The position numbers were made by a program, and so were the translations under genes. DNA of 64,000 nt from Flavipsychrobacter sp. (GTDB taxonomy: Bacteria > Bacteroidota > Bacteroidia > Chitinophagales > Chitinophagaceae): positions 248,001 to 312,000 of the forward strand of contig JARLGY010000045.1 in assembly GCA_031292525.1 (NCBI GenBank). Direction: 5' to 3'. Shown here piece by piece: positions 42,524-52,046 of the stretch; positions within the stretch are counted from its first letter, which is position 1; each line of letters starts with the position of its first letter. Below the pieces are notes generated by a model that ran no database searches, had not been told where the DNA came from, and was given only the letters and a program-made list of their open reading frames with translations.

Positions 42524-43399
42524 CTATTCGTTTTCAACCAGTTTCATTAACTGCTGTATTTCATGGGCCTTGTCATACTCTTTCCTGTATTGATAACAGA
42601 GGCTTAGCTCCTCCAGCATTTTATAAATAATACCGCGGGTAAGTATAGGCGCGAAATACGATTCATTTTCGTGCGCATTTATCTTCTTCAGATAGTTATT
42701 TACGTCCTGGCGATTATATATCATTCCATTTATAGGATCTATAAAAAACTGTATCTGCTGTATGCCTTCATTACCTGTACTAAAAAACGAGTATAAAGTG
42801 TCTATATACGCGAATATGAATTGGCGGGGAACGTTTACTGCAAATATGGGTATATCAAGCAATTCACAAAGCGATAGAAAAAGTACACCTATGGTGTAAG
42901 CATTTCCCTGCTTGCTTTCCATTACTTGGTTAATGAAGAAGTATTTAGGATCTCGGTCGGTTAGCTCATGACCATGTAGTTTATAATAGTTGTACAGTAT
43001 GCTATTAAACACATTTACCTGCTCAAGAGGAGTAAGGTAATTATTGAGCTCCAGCCATATATTTCGGCGTACCTGGTCAAATTGCGTAAGCAGTGCAGCT
43101 ACATTCAGGTCAGGAAACTGGTAACGGGCTACTAATATCGCCCCCCTGAACAGTTCAGGATGTTCAGCTTTGTTCCACTCCAGAAAATCGTGCTGTAGAT
43201 CCTGGAAGTGTACCCTGTGTATGAGTAGCTCTATCCGTTCCTGCACCTCCTGGTCAGCTGTGGTTTCCCACAACTGCTCCAGGTTAGGTATTATATCTTT
43301 TCCGTAATCCAGCAGCTTACCGGCAACGGTATCAAATACCTCATCATCGGGGTCATCTATCAATCGTAAAAGGGCCGTTATTTCCTTATTGTACTGCAT
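42524..43399 (-). CDS. SirB1-like transglutaminase-fold protein
   Basis: A 291-residue cytoplasmic protein. The first 85 residues are helical repeats (LIDDPDDEVFDTVAGKLLDY), followed by a SirB1/Transglut_core2 domain: YFFINQVMESKQGNAYTIGV, LCELLDIPIFAVNVPRQFIF. The usual family His (as in the H-F-L of related proteins) is replaced by Arg-Gln-Phe, and no clear catalytic Cys is visible, so peptidase-like activity is doubtful. It starts 36 bases downstream of the topA stop on the same strand and may be cotranscribed with it. Confidence 0.8.
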   Translation of the reverse strand: MQYNKEITALLRLIDDPDDEVFDTVAGKLLDYGKDIIPNLEQLWETTADQEVQERIELLIHRVHFQDLQHDFLEWNKAEHPELFRGAILVARYQFPDLNVAALLTQFDQVRRNIWLELNNYLTPLEQVNVFNSILYNYYKLHGHELTDRDPKYFFINQVMESKQGNAYTIGVLFLSLCELLDIPIFAVNVPRQFIFAYIDTLYSFFSTGNEGIQQIQFFIDPINGMIYNRQDVNNYLKKINAHENESYFAPILTRGIIYKMLEELSLCYQYRKEYDKAHEIQQLMKLVENE

Positions 43400-43434
43400 A
43401 CCTCCTGCCTTTCATCTTCAATGTACAACAATTA

Positions 43435-45780
43435 TCACTTTGCTTTCTTTCCTCTGGCAACTTTTTTCGGTGGGTTAGCTTTTACATCTTCAATAATTGC
43501 CTTCACCTCTTCAATAGTAAGGTCTGCCGCAGTCTCCGTTCTTTCCTTAGGTATTTTAAAATTGCGCAAACCTTGTTTTATATAAGGGCCATACGGACCT
43601 TTCAAAATTCTTATCTTTTCCTTTTCAAATATTTTTATTGTACTTTCCTCTGCAGTCTTGCGTTTTTCCTCAATCAACGGGGCCACCTCTTCCAGCTCCA
43701 CTGTGTAAGGATCCATTTCTTTCTTCAGCGAATAGAACTTAGAAGCATGTTGTGCATATGGTCCAAACCTGCCAATATTCACAGTCACATCCTCACCTTC
43801 AAACAGCCCAAGTTTTCGTGGCAACCTAAAGAGTTCATATGCTTCATCCAATGTTATGGTTTCAATGCTCTGGTTAGCACGCAGCTTGGCAAACCTTGGC
43901 TTTTCTTCACCTTCCACAGTACCTATCTGCACCATAGGTCCAAAACGTCCCAGGCGGGCTACTACCGGCTTGCCGGTAGCTGCATCTGTTCCTAGCATGC
44001 GCTCACCTTTTATCCTGCCGGCAGTTTCCATTGTATGCTCTACACTTTCATGAAACGGGTGATAGAATGTATCTATCATCTTGTTCCACACCTTTTTGCC
44101 TTGAGCTATTTCATCAAATTCTTCTTCTATTTTGGCGGTGAAGCTATAATCCATCACCTTGTCAAAATGTTCGTTCAGGAAGTCCGTAACAACCATTCCA
44201 AGGTCAGTTGGGAACAACTTTGCTCGTTCTGCTCCTACGTTCTCATTATCTTTCCTATGACTTATCTTATTGTCTTTAAGCAGCAATATGTCAAATTCTC
44301 TTTTCACTCCTTCTTTATCACGTTTTTCAACATACCCACGGGCCTGTATGGTGCTTATGGTCGGTGCGTAGGTCGATGGGCGGCCTATACCTAGTTCTTC
44401 TAATTTTTTTACAAGCGATGCTTCTGTATATCTGGGCTGTGGACGGGTGAAACGTTCAGTAGCCTGCATATGTTGCAAATCTAGTTTTTGGCCTGCTGTT
44501 AACGGTGGCAACATACCCTCATTCTCTTCTTCACCATCTTCGTCATCCTTGCCTTCACTATATACCTTTAGAAAACCATCAAAACGCATTACTTCTCCGG
44601 TTGCAGTTAATGGATCGTCCGGATGAGCCGATACATTTATCTTGGCTATGGTCCTTTCCAGTACCGCGTCTGCCATTTGGCTGGCCATAGTACGTTTCCA
44701 TATCAGTTCGTAAAGTCTGTGGGTATCAGCATCCCCGGCCGATGGTGCCTCCATATTGGTAGGGCGTATAGCTTCATGCGCTTCCTGTGCTGATTCACTC
44801 TTTGTTTTATAAACCCTTTTCTGGTGATATTTTTCACCATACTGGTTTATGATCGCACTTCTCGATCCATCAAGTGCGGTATCAGACAGGTTTACCGAGT
44901 CAGTACGCATATAGGTGATATGCCCGTTCTCATATAGCTTTTGAGCAAGCAACATGGTTTTGGACACAGAATACCCCAGCTTACGGCTGGCTTCCTGCTG
45001 TAATGTAGATGTTGTAAATGGAGCAGCTGGCGATTTCTTTGCTGGTTTTACCTGTACATCTTTAACCTCGTAAGTTGCATTAATGCACTTTTCAAGATAA
45101 GTCTGCGCTGTATTTATATCAGTAAGCTTATCTGGACCTTCAGCTTTAAAAGTTACATTTTTATTATTAATGTCTGGCGCTTGTAAAAATGCCTCAACCT
45201 TAAAACTGTGCTTGGTATTAAACTTTGTAATGTCTCTCTCACGTTCCACAATAAGGCGCACTGCTACAGACTGTACACGACCTGCAGAAAGGTTTTTCTG
45301 CATACTCATTTTACGCCACAATATTGGGGATATTTCAAATCCCACTATGCGGTCCAGCACCCTGCGTGCCTGTTGGGCATATACCAGGTCCATATTTACA
45401 GTACGGGGGCTATTTACAGCTTTCTGTATCGCCTGTGCTGTTATTTCATGAAACACAATTCGCTTGGTAGTTATAGGATCCAGGCCCAATACTTCACACA
45501 AATGCCATGATATAGCTTCTCCCTCACGATCCTCATCCGTTGCCAGCCATACATCATCTGTTTTTTTAGCCAGTGCCTTTAGTTCTTTTACAACCTTCAG
45601 CTTGTCATCCGATATTTTATATTTAGGCGTAAAACCGTGCTTGATATCAATACCCATGTCCTCTTTTTCCAGGTCGCGGATATGGCCATAGCAGGATTTT
45701 ACTTCAAAATCGCTGCCCAATATTTTTTCAATTGTTTTGGCTTTGGCCGGCGACTCAACTATCAACAAGTGTTTTGCCAT
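43435..45780 (-). CDS. topA: DNA topoisomerase I
   Basis: A 781-residue type IA topoisomerase that relaxes negative supercoils. The start MAKHLLIVESPAKAKTIEKI is the typical N-terminus with the Toprim Glu; the frame extends 19 codons to 45837. The active Tyr is in GHITYMRTDSVNLS near 290, and the Toprim DxD is in WLATDEDREGEAISWHL. The C-terminus has topoisomerase repeat motifs (GRFGPYAQHA, KGPYGPYIKQG) and a basic tail instead of zinc fingers, as in other Bacteroidota. It may be cotranscribed with the SirB1-like gene downstream. Confidence 0.96.
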   Translation of the reverse strand: MAKHLLIVESPAKAKTIEKILGSDFEVKSCYGHIRDLEKEDMGIDIKHGFTPKYKISDDKLKVVKELKALAKKTDDVWLATDEDREGEAISWHLCEVLGLDPITTKRIVFHEITAQAIQKAVNSPRTVNMDLVYAQQARRVLDRIVGFEISPILWRKMSMQKNLSAGRVQSVAVRLIVERERDITKFNTKHSFKVEAFLQAPDINNKNVTFKAEGPDKLTDINTAQTYLEKCINATYEVKDVQVKPAKKSPAAPFTTSTLQQEASRKLGYSVSKTMLLAQKLYENGHITYMRTDSVNLSDTALDGSRSAIINQYGEKYHQKRVYKTKSESAQEAHEAIRPTNMEAPSAGDADTHRLYELIWKRTMASQMADAVLERTIAKINVSAHPDDPLTATGEVMRFDGFLKVYSEGKDDEDGEEENEGMLPPLTAGQKLDLQHMQATERFTRPQPRYTEASLVKKLEELGIGRPSTYAPTISTIQARGYVEKRDKEGVKREFDILLLKDNKISHRKDNENVGAERAKLFPTDLGMVVTDFLNEHFDKVMDYSFTAKIEEEFDEIAQGKKVWNKMIDTFYHPFHESVEHTMETAGRIKGERMLGTDAATGKPVVARLGRFGPMVQIGTVEGEEKPRFAKLRANQSIETITLDEAYELFRLPRKLGLFEGEDVTVNIGRFGPYAQHASKFYSLKKEMDPYTVELEEVAPLIEEKRKTAEESTIKIFEKEKIRILKGPYGPYIKQGLRNFKIPKERTETAADLTIEEVKAIIEDVKANPPKKVARGKKAK

Positions 45781-45867
45781 TCTATTCTTTTCTTTAACTG
45801 CTATTTTTCTGCCACTCATTTTTGTGACAACGTGCAATAATAAACGATTGTTTTGTAAAAAAGAAAA

Positions 45868-45891
45868 AAGGGTAACAAGTATGCTACCCTT
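45868..45891 (-). terminator. Terminator of the type IX substrate gene
   Basis: AAGGGTA (45868-45874) pairs with TACCCTT (45885-45891); the minus strand continues into TTTTCTTTTTT. Confidence 0.75.
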
Positions 45892-45916
45892 TCTCCTTAT
45901 ATTATTTAATTAATTA

Positions 45917-47293
45917 TTAACGAGCTACTACAAAACGGCCTGTTGTTCTTTCGCCATTTGCTTCAACTGTGTAAAAATATACACCAGCAGCAAAAGAAGA
46001 AGTGTTAAAGGCAGCCTTGCCAGTTGTTACATTACTGAAAGACTGGGTATTTGTCACCTGGCCTAAAGTGTTTGTAACAGTTACGTTTACGTTAGCGTTG
46101 TGGCTCAAAGTGAAAGGGATAAACACTTCACTTGTTGCTGGGTTAGGATAAGCGCTAGCTGTTGCTATTGTGCTTACGTTAGCAACACCTGCATTAAAGC
46201 AACCTGTGCAATTAACATGGAATGCAAAGAATGGATCCTGGAAACCTGCTGTTACAAAGAAATAAGAACTCAGGATATATTGTGTACCTGCATTCACCAT
46301 TTCCTGCTGGTTCATCCAATATCTTTCCTGGCCAGTCATAACCAGGCCACTGTTATAATCGTTGTTCAACTGGCTAGGGAAAGCACCTGTACCATTAAGA
46401 GCATAAGAAACAACATCCCATGTATTTGCTGAATCTATACTTGTGTTAAACGGATATTGATGACCGCTTTTAAATTGCTGGTATGCAACAACTTTACCAC
46501 CTGCTGGTACACTTAAGCCGCCAGGTACATTCAAAGTATATATATGACCACCATTACTTCCGTCAGAGTTAACTATAGAGTCGCTATAAGCAGCAGAGTC
46601 AAGAAGCTTAGTTATTTTTATAAGACCTGTTACTTTGCTAGATAAGATACCGTTTGTAGTTGAGTCATAAGCCATAGTAGCTACGTGGAAAGTACCATTA
46701 GGAATAGAGAAAGTATCCACAAAGAAATTAGCTGGACCATAAGTAAATGCAGCAGTACCCGCGGCTGGCGTTGCAGCTAAATAGATAAACAATGTATCTA
46801 CATAGTGGTTATAGCTTTTCCTGTCGTCAAAACCATAAACAGTTATGCTATCTATAGAGTAAGCATTTTTAGCTCCAATACCAAAAGCTGGCTGTGGAAA
46901 AGACGGAGTAGCATTTTTGAAACCATTTGGCGTAAATGCAATGCTGGTAGGGTCAAAAGAAGTACCTAAACCTTCCAAAAACCAGTTAAACGCAGCATTA
47001 CCATTATTAGCCGGAACTAATAAGCTCGTGTCGTTATAGATAGGATAAGGAACTGGAGCCGCAGTGTTAGAATTGATATTTGCATCCTGGAAGCAAAACC
47101 ATGCACTCTGCGTACTTGTTGCTTTATTCAGCGCACCAGCAGTGGTTTTGATTTGTTTTTGAATATTCACATTTTTGGGTGAATGAGTTCCTGGTATAGC
47201 GTATGCCTTATTAAAGACAACACTCTGATTCTCCTGTGCGTTGGCAGCAATCACACTTACCCCCCCGGCTAATAGTAAAAATAATTTTTTCAT
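45917..47293 (-). CDS. Secreted protein with type A type IX sorting domain
   Basis: A 458-residue exported protein. Signal peptide MKKLFLLLAGGVSVIAANAQ. The central beta-rich part (about 60-365) has no recognised catalytic motif. The last 75 residues are a type A sorting domain: SAYPNPATSEVFIPFTL, NTLGQVTNTQSF, FAAGVYFYTVEANG, and RTTGRFVVAR at the end. It is secreted by the type IX system and probably anchored at the surface. A -7-like TATCTTTA on minus (47333-47340) lies 39 bases upstream. It has its own terminator. Confidence 0.9.
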   Translation of the reverse strand: MKKLFLLLAGGVSVIAANAQENQSVVFNKAYAIPGTHSPKNVNIQKQIKTTAGALNKATSTQSAWFCFQDANINSNTAAPVPYPIYNDTSLLVPANNGNAAFNWFLEGLGTSFDPTSIAFTPNGFKNATPSFPQPAFGIGAKNAYSIDSITVYGFDDRKSYNHYVDTLFIYLAATPAAGTAAFTYGPANFFVDTFSIPNGTFHVATMAYDSTTNGILSSKVTGLIKITKLLDSAAYSDSIVNSDGSNGGHIYTLNVPGGLSVPAGGKVVAYQQFKSGHQYPFNTSIDSANTWDVVSYALNGTGAFPSQLNNDYNSGLVMTGQERYWMNQQEMVNAGTQYILSSYFFVTAGFQDPFFAFHVNCTGCFNAGVANVSTIATASAYPNPATSEVFIPFTLSHNANVNVTVTNTLGQVTNTQSFSNVTTGKAAFNTSSFAAGVYFYTVEANGERTTGRFVVAR

Positions 47294-47432
47294 TGTTTGA
47301 TTTAGTTTAATTGTAGAAATAGAAAGATGCCGTAAAGATAACCAATAGTTAACTATCGCTCCAAATTAAATATGCTCAAACACCATGCCAATTGTTAAAT
47401 AAATTACAATTTCACACACTCGCTTCTGGCTA

Positions 47433-47440
47433 GTACTTTT
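47433..47440 (+). promoter_or_regulatory. -7 box of the proline dehydrogenase gene (TACTTTTG)
   Basis: Exact TAnnTTTG match, 30 bases before the ATG at 47471. Confidence 0.5.
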
Positions 47441-47470
47441 GCGGCAACAATAATTATATATAGTAGTTTC

Positions 47471-48640
47471 ATGCTCCCACAATTCGACGACACTCAAGTG
47501 GCTTTTGAATATAAAAGCAATAGCGACCTCAAGAGGGCTCGTTTCCTTTTTTCATCTATGGGGTCTCCTACGCTCACCGCTCTGGGCATGCGTTTCACCA
47601 AAGTAGCTATGGCCCTCGGCCTTCCCATTAAAGGGCTTATTAAAAAAACTATTTTCAGCCAGTTCTGTGGTGGTGAATCCATTGAAGAAGCCGCTGGCAC
47701 TGCCAATATGCTGGCAAAGTACGGAATAGGTATTATACTCGATTACGGTGTAGAAGGCAAAGCAAGCGAGGATGACTTTGATAAAGCAGTCCCTGAATTT
47801 ATTAAAGCAATAAAGTACGCTGCCTCACAAAAAAACATCCCCTTCATCAGCATTAAGATTACTGGGTTTGCCAGGTTTGCATTGTTGGAAAAATTACACA
47901 GTGGGGAGCCACTTACCCAATCGGAAGCTGAGGAATGGGAACGTGTAAAAAGCAGGATAGACAAAATATGCAACGAGGCATACCGCTCTAACATTATGGT
48001 ACTGGTAGATGCTGAAGAAAGTTGGGTACAAAAGCCTGTGGATGACCTTAGCGATTTGATGATGGAAAAATACAACATCAAAAAAGCTATTATTTTCAAC
48101 ACCTTCCAGCTTTACAGGCACGACAGGCTGGATTTCTTAAAGGTATCTTACGATAGAGCAGTTGCTAAGAATTACCTGTTGGGCGCAAAGTTGGTGCGTG
48201 GCGCATACATGGAAAAAGAACGAAACCGCGCCGTCGCCAACGGCTATCCATCACCCATACAGCCAAATAAAGAAAGTACGGATAAGGACTATGACGCAGC
48301 TGTCGACTTTTGCCTGCAAAGACTCGATCATCTTGCTGTTTTTATAGGTACACACAATGAAAAAAGTTGCCTGCGCGCTGCACAGTATATGATAGACCAC
48401 AAGATTCCATCAAATACAGAACGTGTATATTTCTCCCAGCTTTATGGCATGAGCGACAATATATCTTTCAACCTCGCGCACGAAGGCTATCATGTGGCTA
48501 AGTACCTGCCATACGGACCTGTAAAAGATGTAATACCCTACCTCATGCGCCGCGCACAGGAAAACACATCTGTTGCAGGCCAAACCGGGCGCGAGCTATC
48601 ACTCATCAATAAAGAAATGAAAAGAAGAGCATTGTTATAG
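47471..48640 (+). CDS. Proline dehydrogenase
   Basis: A 389-residue flavoenzyme that oxidises proline to pyrroline-5-carboxylate and passes electrons to quinone. Hallmarks are GILDYGVEGK-type early strand (IILDYGVEGKAS), MVLVDAEESWVQKPVDDL, the KLVRGAYMEKER substrate and flavin motif near 240, AVFIGTHNEKSCL, and YLPYGPVKDVIPYLMRRAQE at the end. It is the monofunctional form, without a P5C dehydrogenase half. No dehydrogenase partner is adjacent. It has its own promoter box and a strong terminator. Confidence 0.94.
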   Translation: MLPQFDDTQVAFEYKSNSDLKRARFLFSSMGSPTLTALGMRFTKVAMALGLPIKGLIKKTIFSQFCGGESIEEAAGTANMLAKYGIGIILDYGVEGKASEDDFDKAVPEFIKAIKYAASQKNIPFISIKITGFARFALLEKLHSGEPLTQSEAEEWERVKSRIDKICNEAYRSNIMVLVDAEESWVQKPVDDLSDLMMEKYNIKKAIIFNTFQLYRHDRLDFLKVSYDRAVAKNYLLGAKLVRGAYMEKERNRAVANGYPSPIQPNKESTDKDYDAAVDFCLQRLDHLAVFIGTHNEKSCLRAAQYMIDHKIPSNTERVYFSQLYGMSDNISFNLAHEGYHVAKYLPYGPVKDVIPYLMRRAQENTSVAGQTGRELSLINKEMKRRALL

Positions 48641-48660
48641 ATGCTCTATAAGTTAAATAT

Positions 48661-48694
48661 AAAATGGCCGCAGAACAAACGCTGCGGCCATTTT
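48661..48694. terminator. Bidirectional terminator
   Basis: AAAATGGCCGCAG (48661-48673) and CTGCGGCCATTTT (48682-48694) pair perfectly over 13 bp with an 8-base loop, between converging genes. Confidence 0.92.
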
Positions 48695-48718
48695 CTGTAA
48701 TGGAATATCTTTATCAGC

Positions 48719-48919
48719 TTACAGCTCATCATCTACCTCACCTTCTTCCACGTCCTCATCCTCATCAAGCTCTTCATCTTCAAATGTGTCTTCGTCATCT
48801 TCATCAAAATCATCGGTATCTACGTCCAGGTCTTCTTCCTGTTCGTCCATGTCATCATCCTGTTTTTTAGCTGCAACAGGATAATTAATCAATTCTTCGG
48901 TTTCAAATTGGTGTTTCAT
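48719..48919 (-). CDS. Very acidic mini-protein
   Basis: A 66-residue protein, MKHQFETEELINYPVAAKKQ then a tail made almost only of Asp and Glu (DDFDEDDEDTFEDEEL). The ordered N-terminal 20 residues with NYP suggest a real protein rather than a chance frame. I recall similar short proteins in related genomes but know no function. It is unusual in charge, and the converging gene ends 25 bases before a strong terminator. Confidence 0.65.
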   Translation of the reverse strand: MKHQFETEELINYPVAAKKQDDDMDEQEEDLDVDTDDFDEDDEDTFEDEELDEDEDVEEGEVDDEL

Positions 48920-49033
48920 AATTTTCTGATTTAGTTGGCAGTAAATGTTTATACAATTTTAAGGCATTTAATTGCCCATACTTCCACTTCACATAAATTT
49001 AATGCCACTTAAAAGTGAGGAGCTTATATAGCA

Positions 49034-49063
49034 AAAAGCCACCTCTACTAGATGGTGGCTTTT
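49034..49063 (-). terminator. Terminator of the cysteine desulfurase gene
   Basis: AAAAGCCACC (49034-49043) pairs with GGTGGCTTTT (49054-49063) with a 10-base loop, 19 bases after the stop on minus. Confidence 0.85.
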
Positions 49064-49081
49064 CAAGAAACTTTTTATAAG

Positions 49082-50212
49082 TTATAAGTTGGTCTTTAGA
49101 GTGTTCAGCACCATATCTATTTCGTCTTTCGTGCTGTGCCTTGAAAAAGAAAAACGGATCGGAACAATGTTCTCATGATTACTATTAATAGCCTTTATAA
49201 CATGACTTGTTGAGTTTGCACCACTGGTGCAGGCGCTGCCGCCGCTCACACAAATACCCGCCATATCCAGGTTAAAAAGAAGCATATCAGACTTTTCAGT
49301 AAGCGGGAAGCTTGCATTCAAAACCGTATAAAGGCTTTTCCCATTCGTATCACCATTAAAAGTAACACCAGGAAAATTTTGCACCAGGGCCGATGCCATA
49401 TACTCCTTTAATCCTTGCATGTATGCACTGTCTTCTGCATAACGTTGGGTAGCTATTTCTAGTGCTTTAGCAAACCCTATTATGCCATACAGATTCTCTG
49501 TTCCTGCACGCATATTGCGTTCTTGCGCACCACCATTTATATATGGCTTTATATTAATACTTTCATTTACGTACAATATACCAACCCCTTTAGGGCCATG
49601 GAATTTGTGCCCTGATCCATTAATGAAGTGTATGTATGTTTCCTTTAAATTAAACGGGTAGTGGCCAACGGTCTGCACAGTATCACTATGAAAAATGCAA
49701 TCATATTTCTTGCAGAGGGCGCTTACTGCATCCATATCCAGCAGGTTGCCTATTTCATTATTTGCGTGCATCAACGTCACAAGCGTTTTCTCATTGCTTC
49801 CAGCCATCAGCTCTTCAAGGTGGGCTAAGTCTATATGCCCTGTCGGTAGCATATTCACAAAACTAAGCTTCACTTTACTGAAGTGTGCCATATGCTCTAC
49901 TGTATGCAGCGTAGCATGATGTTCTACTGGCGAACTGATAATGTGTTTACATCCGAGGTCATTTACCGCTGCATGTATGGCTGTATTGCTGCTTTCTGTC
50001 CCTCCCGATGTAAAGAAGATCTCCCCAGGGTTTGCACCCAATATTTTTGCCACGCTTTTACGCGCATTTTCTATGGCAAGTTTGGTTTCCCTTCCATAAG
50101 AATATATAGAAGATGGATTGCCAAATTTCTCAGTCAAAAAAGGCATCATAGCGTCAAGAACTTCGGGGTCTAAAGAGGTCGTTGCTGCATTATCAAGATA
50201 TATACGTGCCAT
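49082..50212 (-). CDS. Cysteine desulfurase, NifS/IscS class
   Basis: A 376-residue pyridoxal-phosphate enzyme that takes sulfur from cysteine for Fe-S clusters or thiolation. The start is MARIYLDNAATTSLDPEVLD. The cofactor Lys is in GSGHKFHGPKGVGILYVN near 203, and the catalytic Cys loop is CVSGGSACTSGANSTSHVI near 327. The family-typical TLMHANNEIGNLLDMD is present. Scaffold genes (IscU) or a regulator are not adjacent, so the partner is unknown. It has its own -7 box; dnaB ends 182 bases upstream with a terminator in between. Confidence 0.93.
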   Translation of the reverse strand: MARIYLDNAATTSLDPEVLDAMMPFLTEKFGNPSSIYSYGRETKLAIENARKSVAKILGANPGEIFFTSGGTESSNTAIHAAVNDLGCKHIISSPVEHHATLHTVEHMAHFSKVKLSFVNMLPTGHIDLAHLEELMAGSNEKTLVTLMHANNEIGNLLDMDAVSALCKKYDCIFHSDTVQTVGHYPFNLKETYIHFINGSGHKFHGPKGVGILYVNESINIKPYINGGAQERNMRAGTENLYGIIGFAKALEIATQRYAEDSAYMQGLKEYMASALVQNFPGVTFNGDTNGKSLYTVLNASFPLTEKSDMLLFNLDMAGICVSGGSACTSGANSTSHVIKAINSNHENIVPIRFSFSRHSTKDEIDMVLNTLKTNL

Positions 50213-50233
50213 GTGCTTGTTTTAAAATGGATG

Positions 50234-50241
50234 CAAAAATA
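50234..50241 (-). promoter_or_regulatory. -7 box of the cysteine desulfurase gene (TATTTTTG)
   Basis: Exact TAnnTTTG match on minus, 21 bases before the ATG at 50212. Confidence 0.5.
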
Positions 50242-50317
50242 AAACAACTGCGCATTAATGACGATACTCTTTCTTAATAATATTATAATGCTTTATCAAT
50301 ATTAATATACAACAATA

Positions 50318-50365
50318 AAAAAGGACAATTGTGAAAGCCTTCGCTTATATACAATTGTCCTTTTT
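50318..50365 (-). terminator. Terminator of dnaB
   Basis: AAAAAGGACAATTGT (50318-50332) pairs perfectly with ACAATTGTCCTTTTT (50351-50365), loop 18 bases, T-rich on minus. It lies 28 bases after the dnaB stop. Confidence 0.85.
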
Positions 50366-50393
50366 ATTAAAAATATTTTAAGCTGCGGCATCC

Positions 50394-52046
50394 TTAAAAA
50401 GGTGCCTGGTCATCGTCATCAGGATTTGGTTTCCTGAAGGGTTGCCGCAGGCTAAGCCCGTCTTCATCGTCCCAGTTCACATTATTCGCCTTAGATGGCA
50501 TAGTTTGGAACCCATTGGGTATAAAGAGTTTTGATCCGCCAAATTCACTCGGATCCCTGCGTATGCCCGCCTGCGGGTTTGGCCCCTCCTTAAACGGAGT
50601 GAATCCGCCGCCGCCACCATCATCACCAAAACCATCGTCAGGTAGATCGGTAAATTTTTGAAATTCTTTTATGAAGCGAACCTTTACCGTATCCGTACTA
50701 CCATTACGGTGCTTGGCTACGTGTATATGGGTCTCCCCTTCTATGGTATTACCCATAGCATCATTATTTATGCCGTAATATTCTGGGCGGTACAGGAACA
50801 TAACCATATCCGCATCCTGCTCTATCGCTCCCGATTCCCTCAAATCGCTCAACTGTGGCACTTTCGATTCTTTACGTGTCTCCACTGAACGGTTCAACTG
50901 AGAAAGCGCTATAATTGGCACTTCAAGCTCCTTTGCCAATGCCTTAAGGTCGCGCGATATTTTAGATATTTCCTGTTCCCTGTTCCCTCCTTTGTCAATG
51001 CTGGCCTGCATCAACTGCAGATAATCTATTATTATTAGTTGTATATCATGCTTCTGCTTCAACCTTCTCGACTTTGCCCTCAACTCAAATATGTTCAAGG
51101 CCGCCTGGTCATCCAAAAATATAGGTGCAGCTGCAAGTTTGTTCATGCGCTGGGTCATCTGCACAAACTCGTGCTCTTGCATACGCCCCTTGGTTATAGC
51201 ATCCATGTTCACCTCTGTTACCGCTGCAAGCATCCTTTTTACCAGCTGCGTTGCACCCATTTCAAGCGAGAAGAACGCTACAGGGAAAGGCTTTGGCGAC
51301 TGCATAGCGGCATTCATGGCCAGGTTAAGACAAAACGCTGTCTTACCCACAGCAGGCCTTGCCGCAAGTATGATAAGATCGGTCTTTTGCCATCCTGAGG
51401 TTAGCTTGTCTAACCCTGTAAACCCGGTAGGCACACCGGTCATGTCATCTTTTTTGTTCTTTGCTTCCTCTATTTCGTGTACGGTTCTTACCAGTACTTC
51501 TTTCAGGCTTTTAAAATTTTTACGTAAGTGTTTGTCGGTGATCTCATACAGGTTCGATTCTGCCTTGTCCAGCAGGTCAAACACATCTGTACTGTCTTCA
51601 TATGCATCACTGATCACCGCCCCAGATATGCGTATCAATTCCCGCTGTATGAACTTTTCCATGATGATCCTGGCGTGTGCTTCAACGTGTGCGCTCGACA
51701 GTACGCTCATGGTAAGGCGGGTTATATAGTATGCTCCCCCAACTATCTCCAGGTCTCCGCTTTTCCTTAGTTCATCGGTCACAGTCAGCAGATCTACCGG
51801 CTGCCCTTTATCAAACAGCCTGCGTATGGCCGCATATATTTTTTGGTTAGCATCTACATAAAAACAATCCTCACTTTGTATGATTTCAAGTACTTCTGCA
51901 AGCTTGTCTTTTTCAAGCATCACAGCACCCAATACCGCTTCTTCCATTTCCGGTGCCTGTGGGGGCACTTTACCATACACTAAAGTTGAAAGGTCGGGCT
52001 TACGAACCCGTGATCCACCAAAGTCTTTTTTAATATTTACCGACAT
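50394..52046 (-). CDS. dnaB: Replicative DNA helicase DnaB
   Basis: A 550-residue hexameric helicase of the replication fork. The N-terminal domain (PQAPEMEEAVLGAVMLEKDK) is followed by the RecA-like core: LAARPAVGKTAFCLNLAMN near 230 (Walker A), SLEMGATQLVKRMLA, IIIDYLQLMQA (Walker B) and SQLNRSVETR. The C-terminal 70 residues are an acidic, Gly-rich low-complexity tail (DGFGDDGGGGGFTP) typical of Bacteroidota DnaB. The start at 52046 is supported by MSVNIKKDFGG. Its upstream region holds a DnaA-box cluster; regulation by DnaA is possible. Confidence 0.97.
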   Translation of the reverse strand: MSVNIKKDFGGSRVRKPDLSTLVYGKVPPQAPEMEEAVLGAVMLEKDKLAEVLEIIQSEDCFYVDANQKIYAAIRRLFDKGQPVDLLTVTDELRKSGDLEIVGGAYYITRLTMSVLSSAHVEAHARIIMEKFIQRELIRISGAVISDAYEDSTDVFDLLDKAESNLYEITDKHLRKNFKSLKEVLVRTVHEIEEAKNKKDDMTGVPTGFTGLDKLTSGWQKTDLIILAARPAVGKTAFCLNLAMNAAMQSPKPFPVAFFSLEMGATQLVKRMLAAVTEVNMDAITKGRMQEHEFVQMTQRMNKLAAAPIFLDDQAALNIFELRAKSRRLKQKHDIQLIIIDYLQLMQASIDKGGNREQEISKISRDLKALAKELEVPIIALSQLNRSVETRKESKVPQLSDLRESGAIEQDADMVMFLYRPEYYGINNDAMGNTIEGETHIHVAKHRNGSTDTVKVRFIKEFQKFTDLPDDGFGDDGGGGGFTPFKEGPNPQAGIRRDPSEFGGSKLFIPNGFQTMPSKANNVNWDDEDGLSLRQPFRKPNPDDDDQAPF

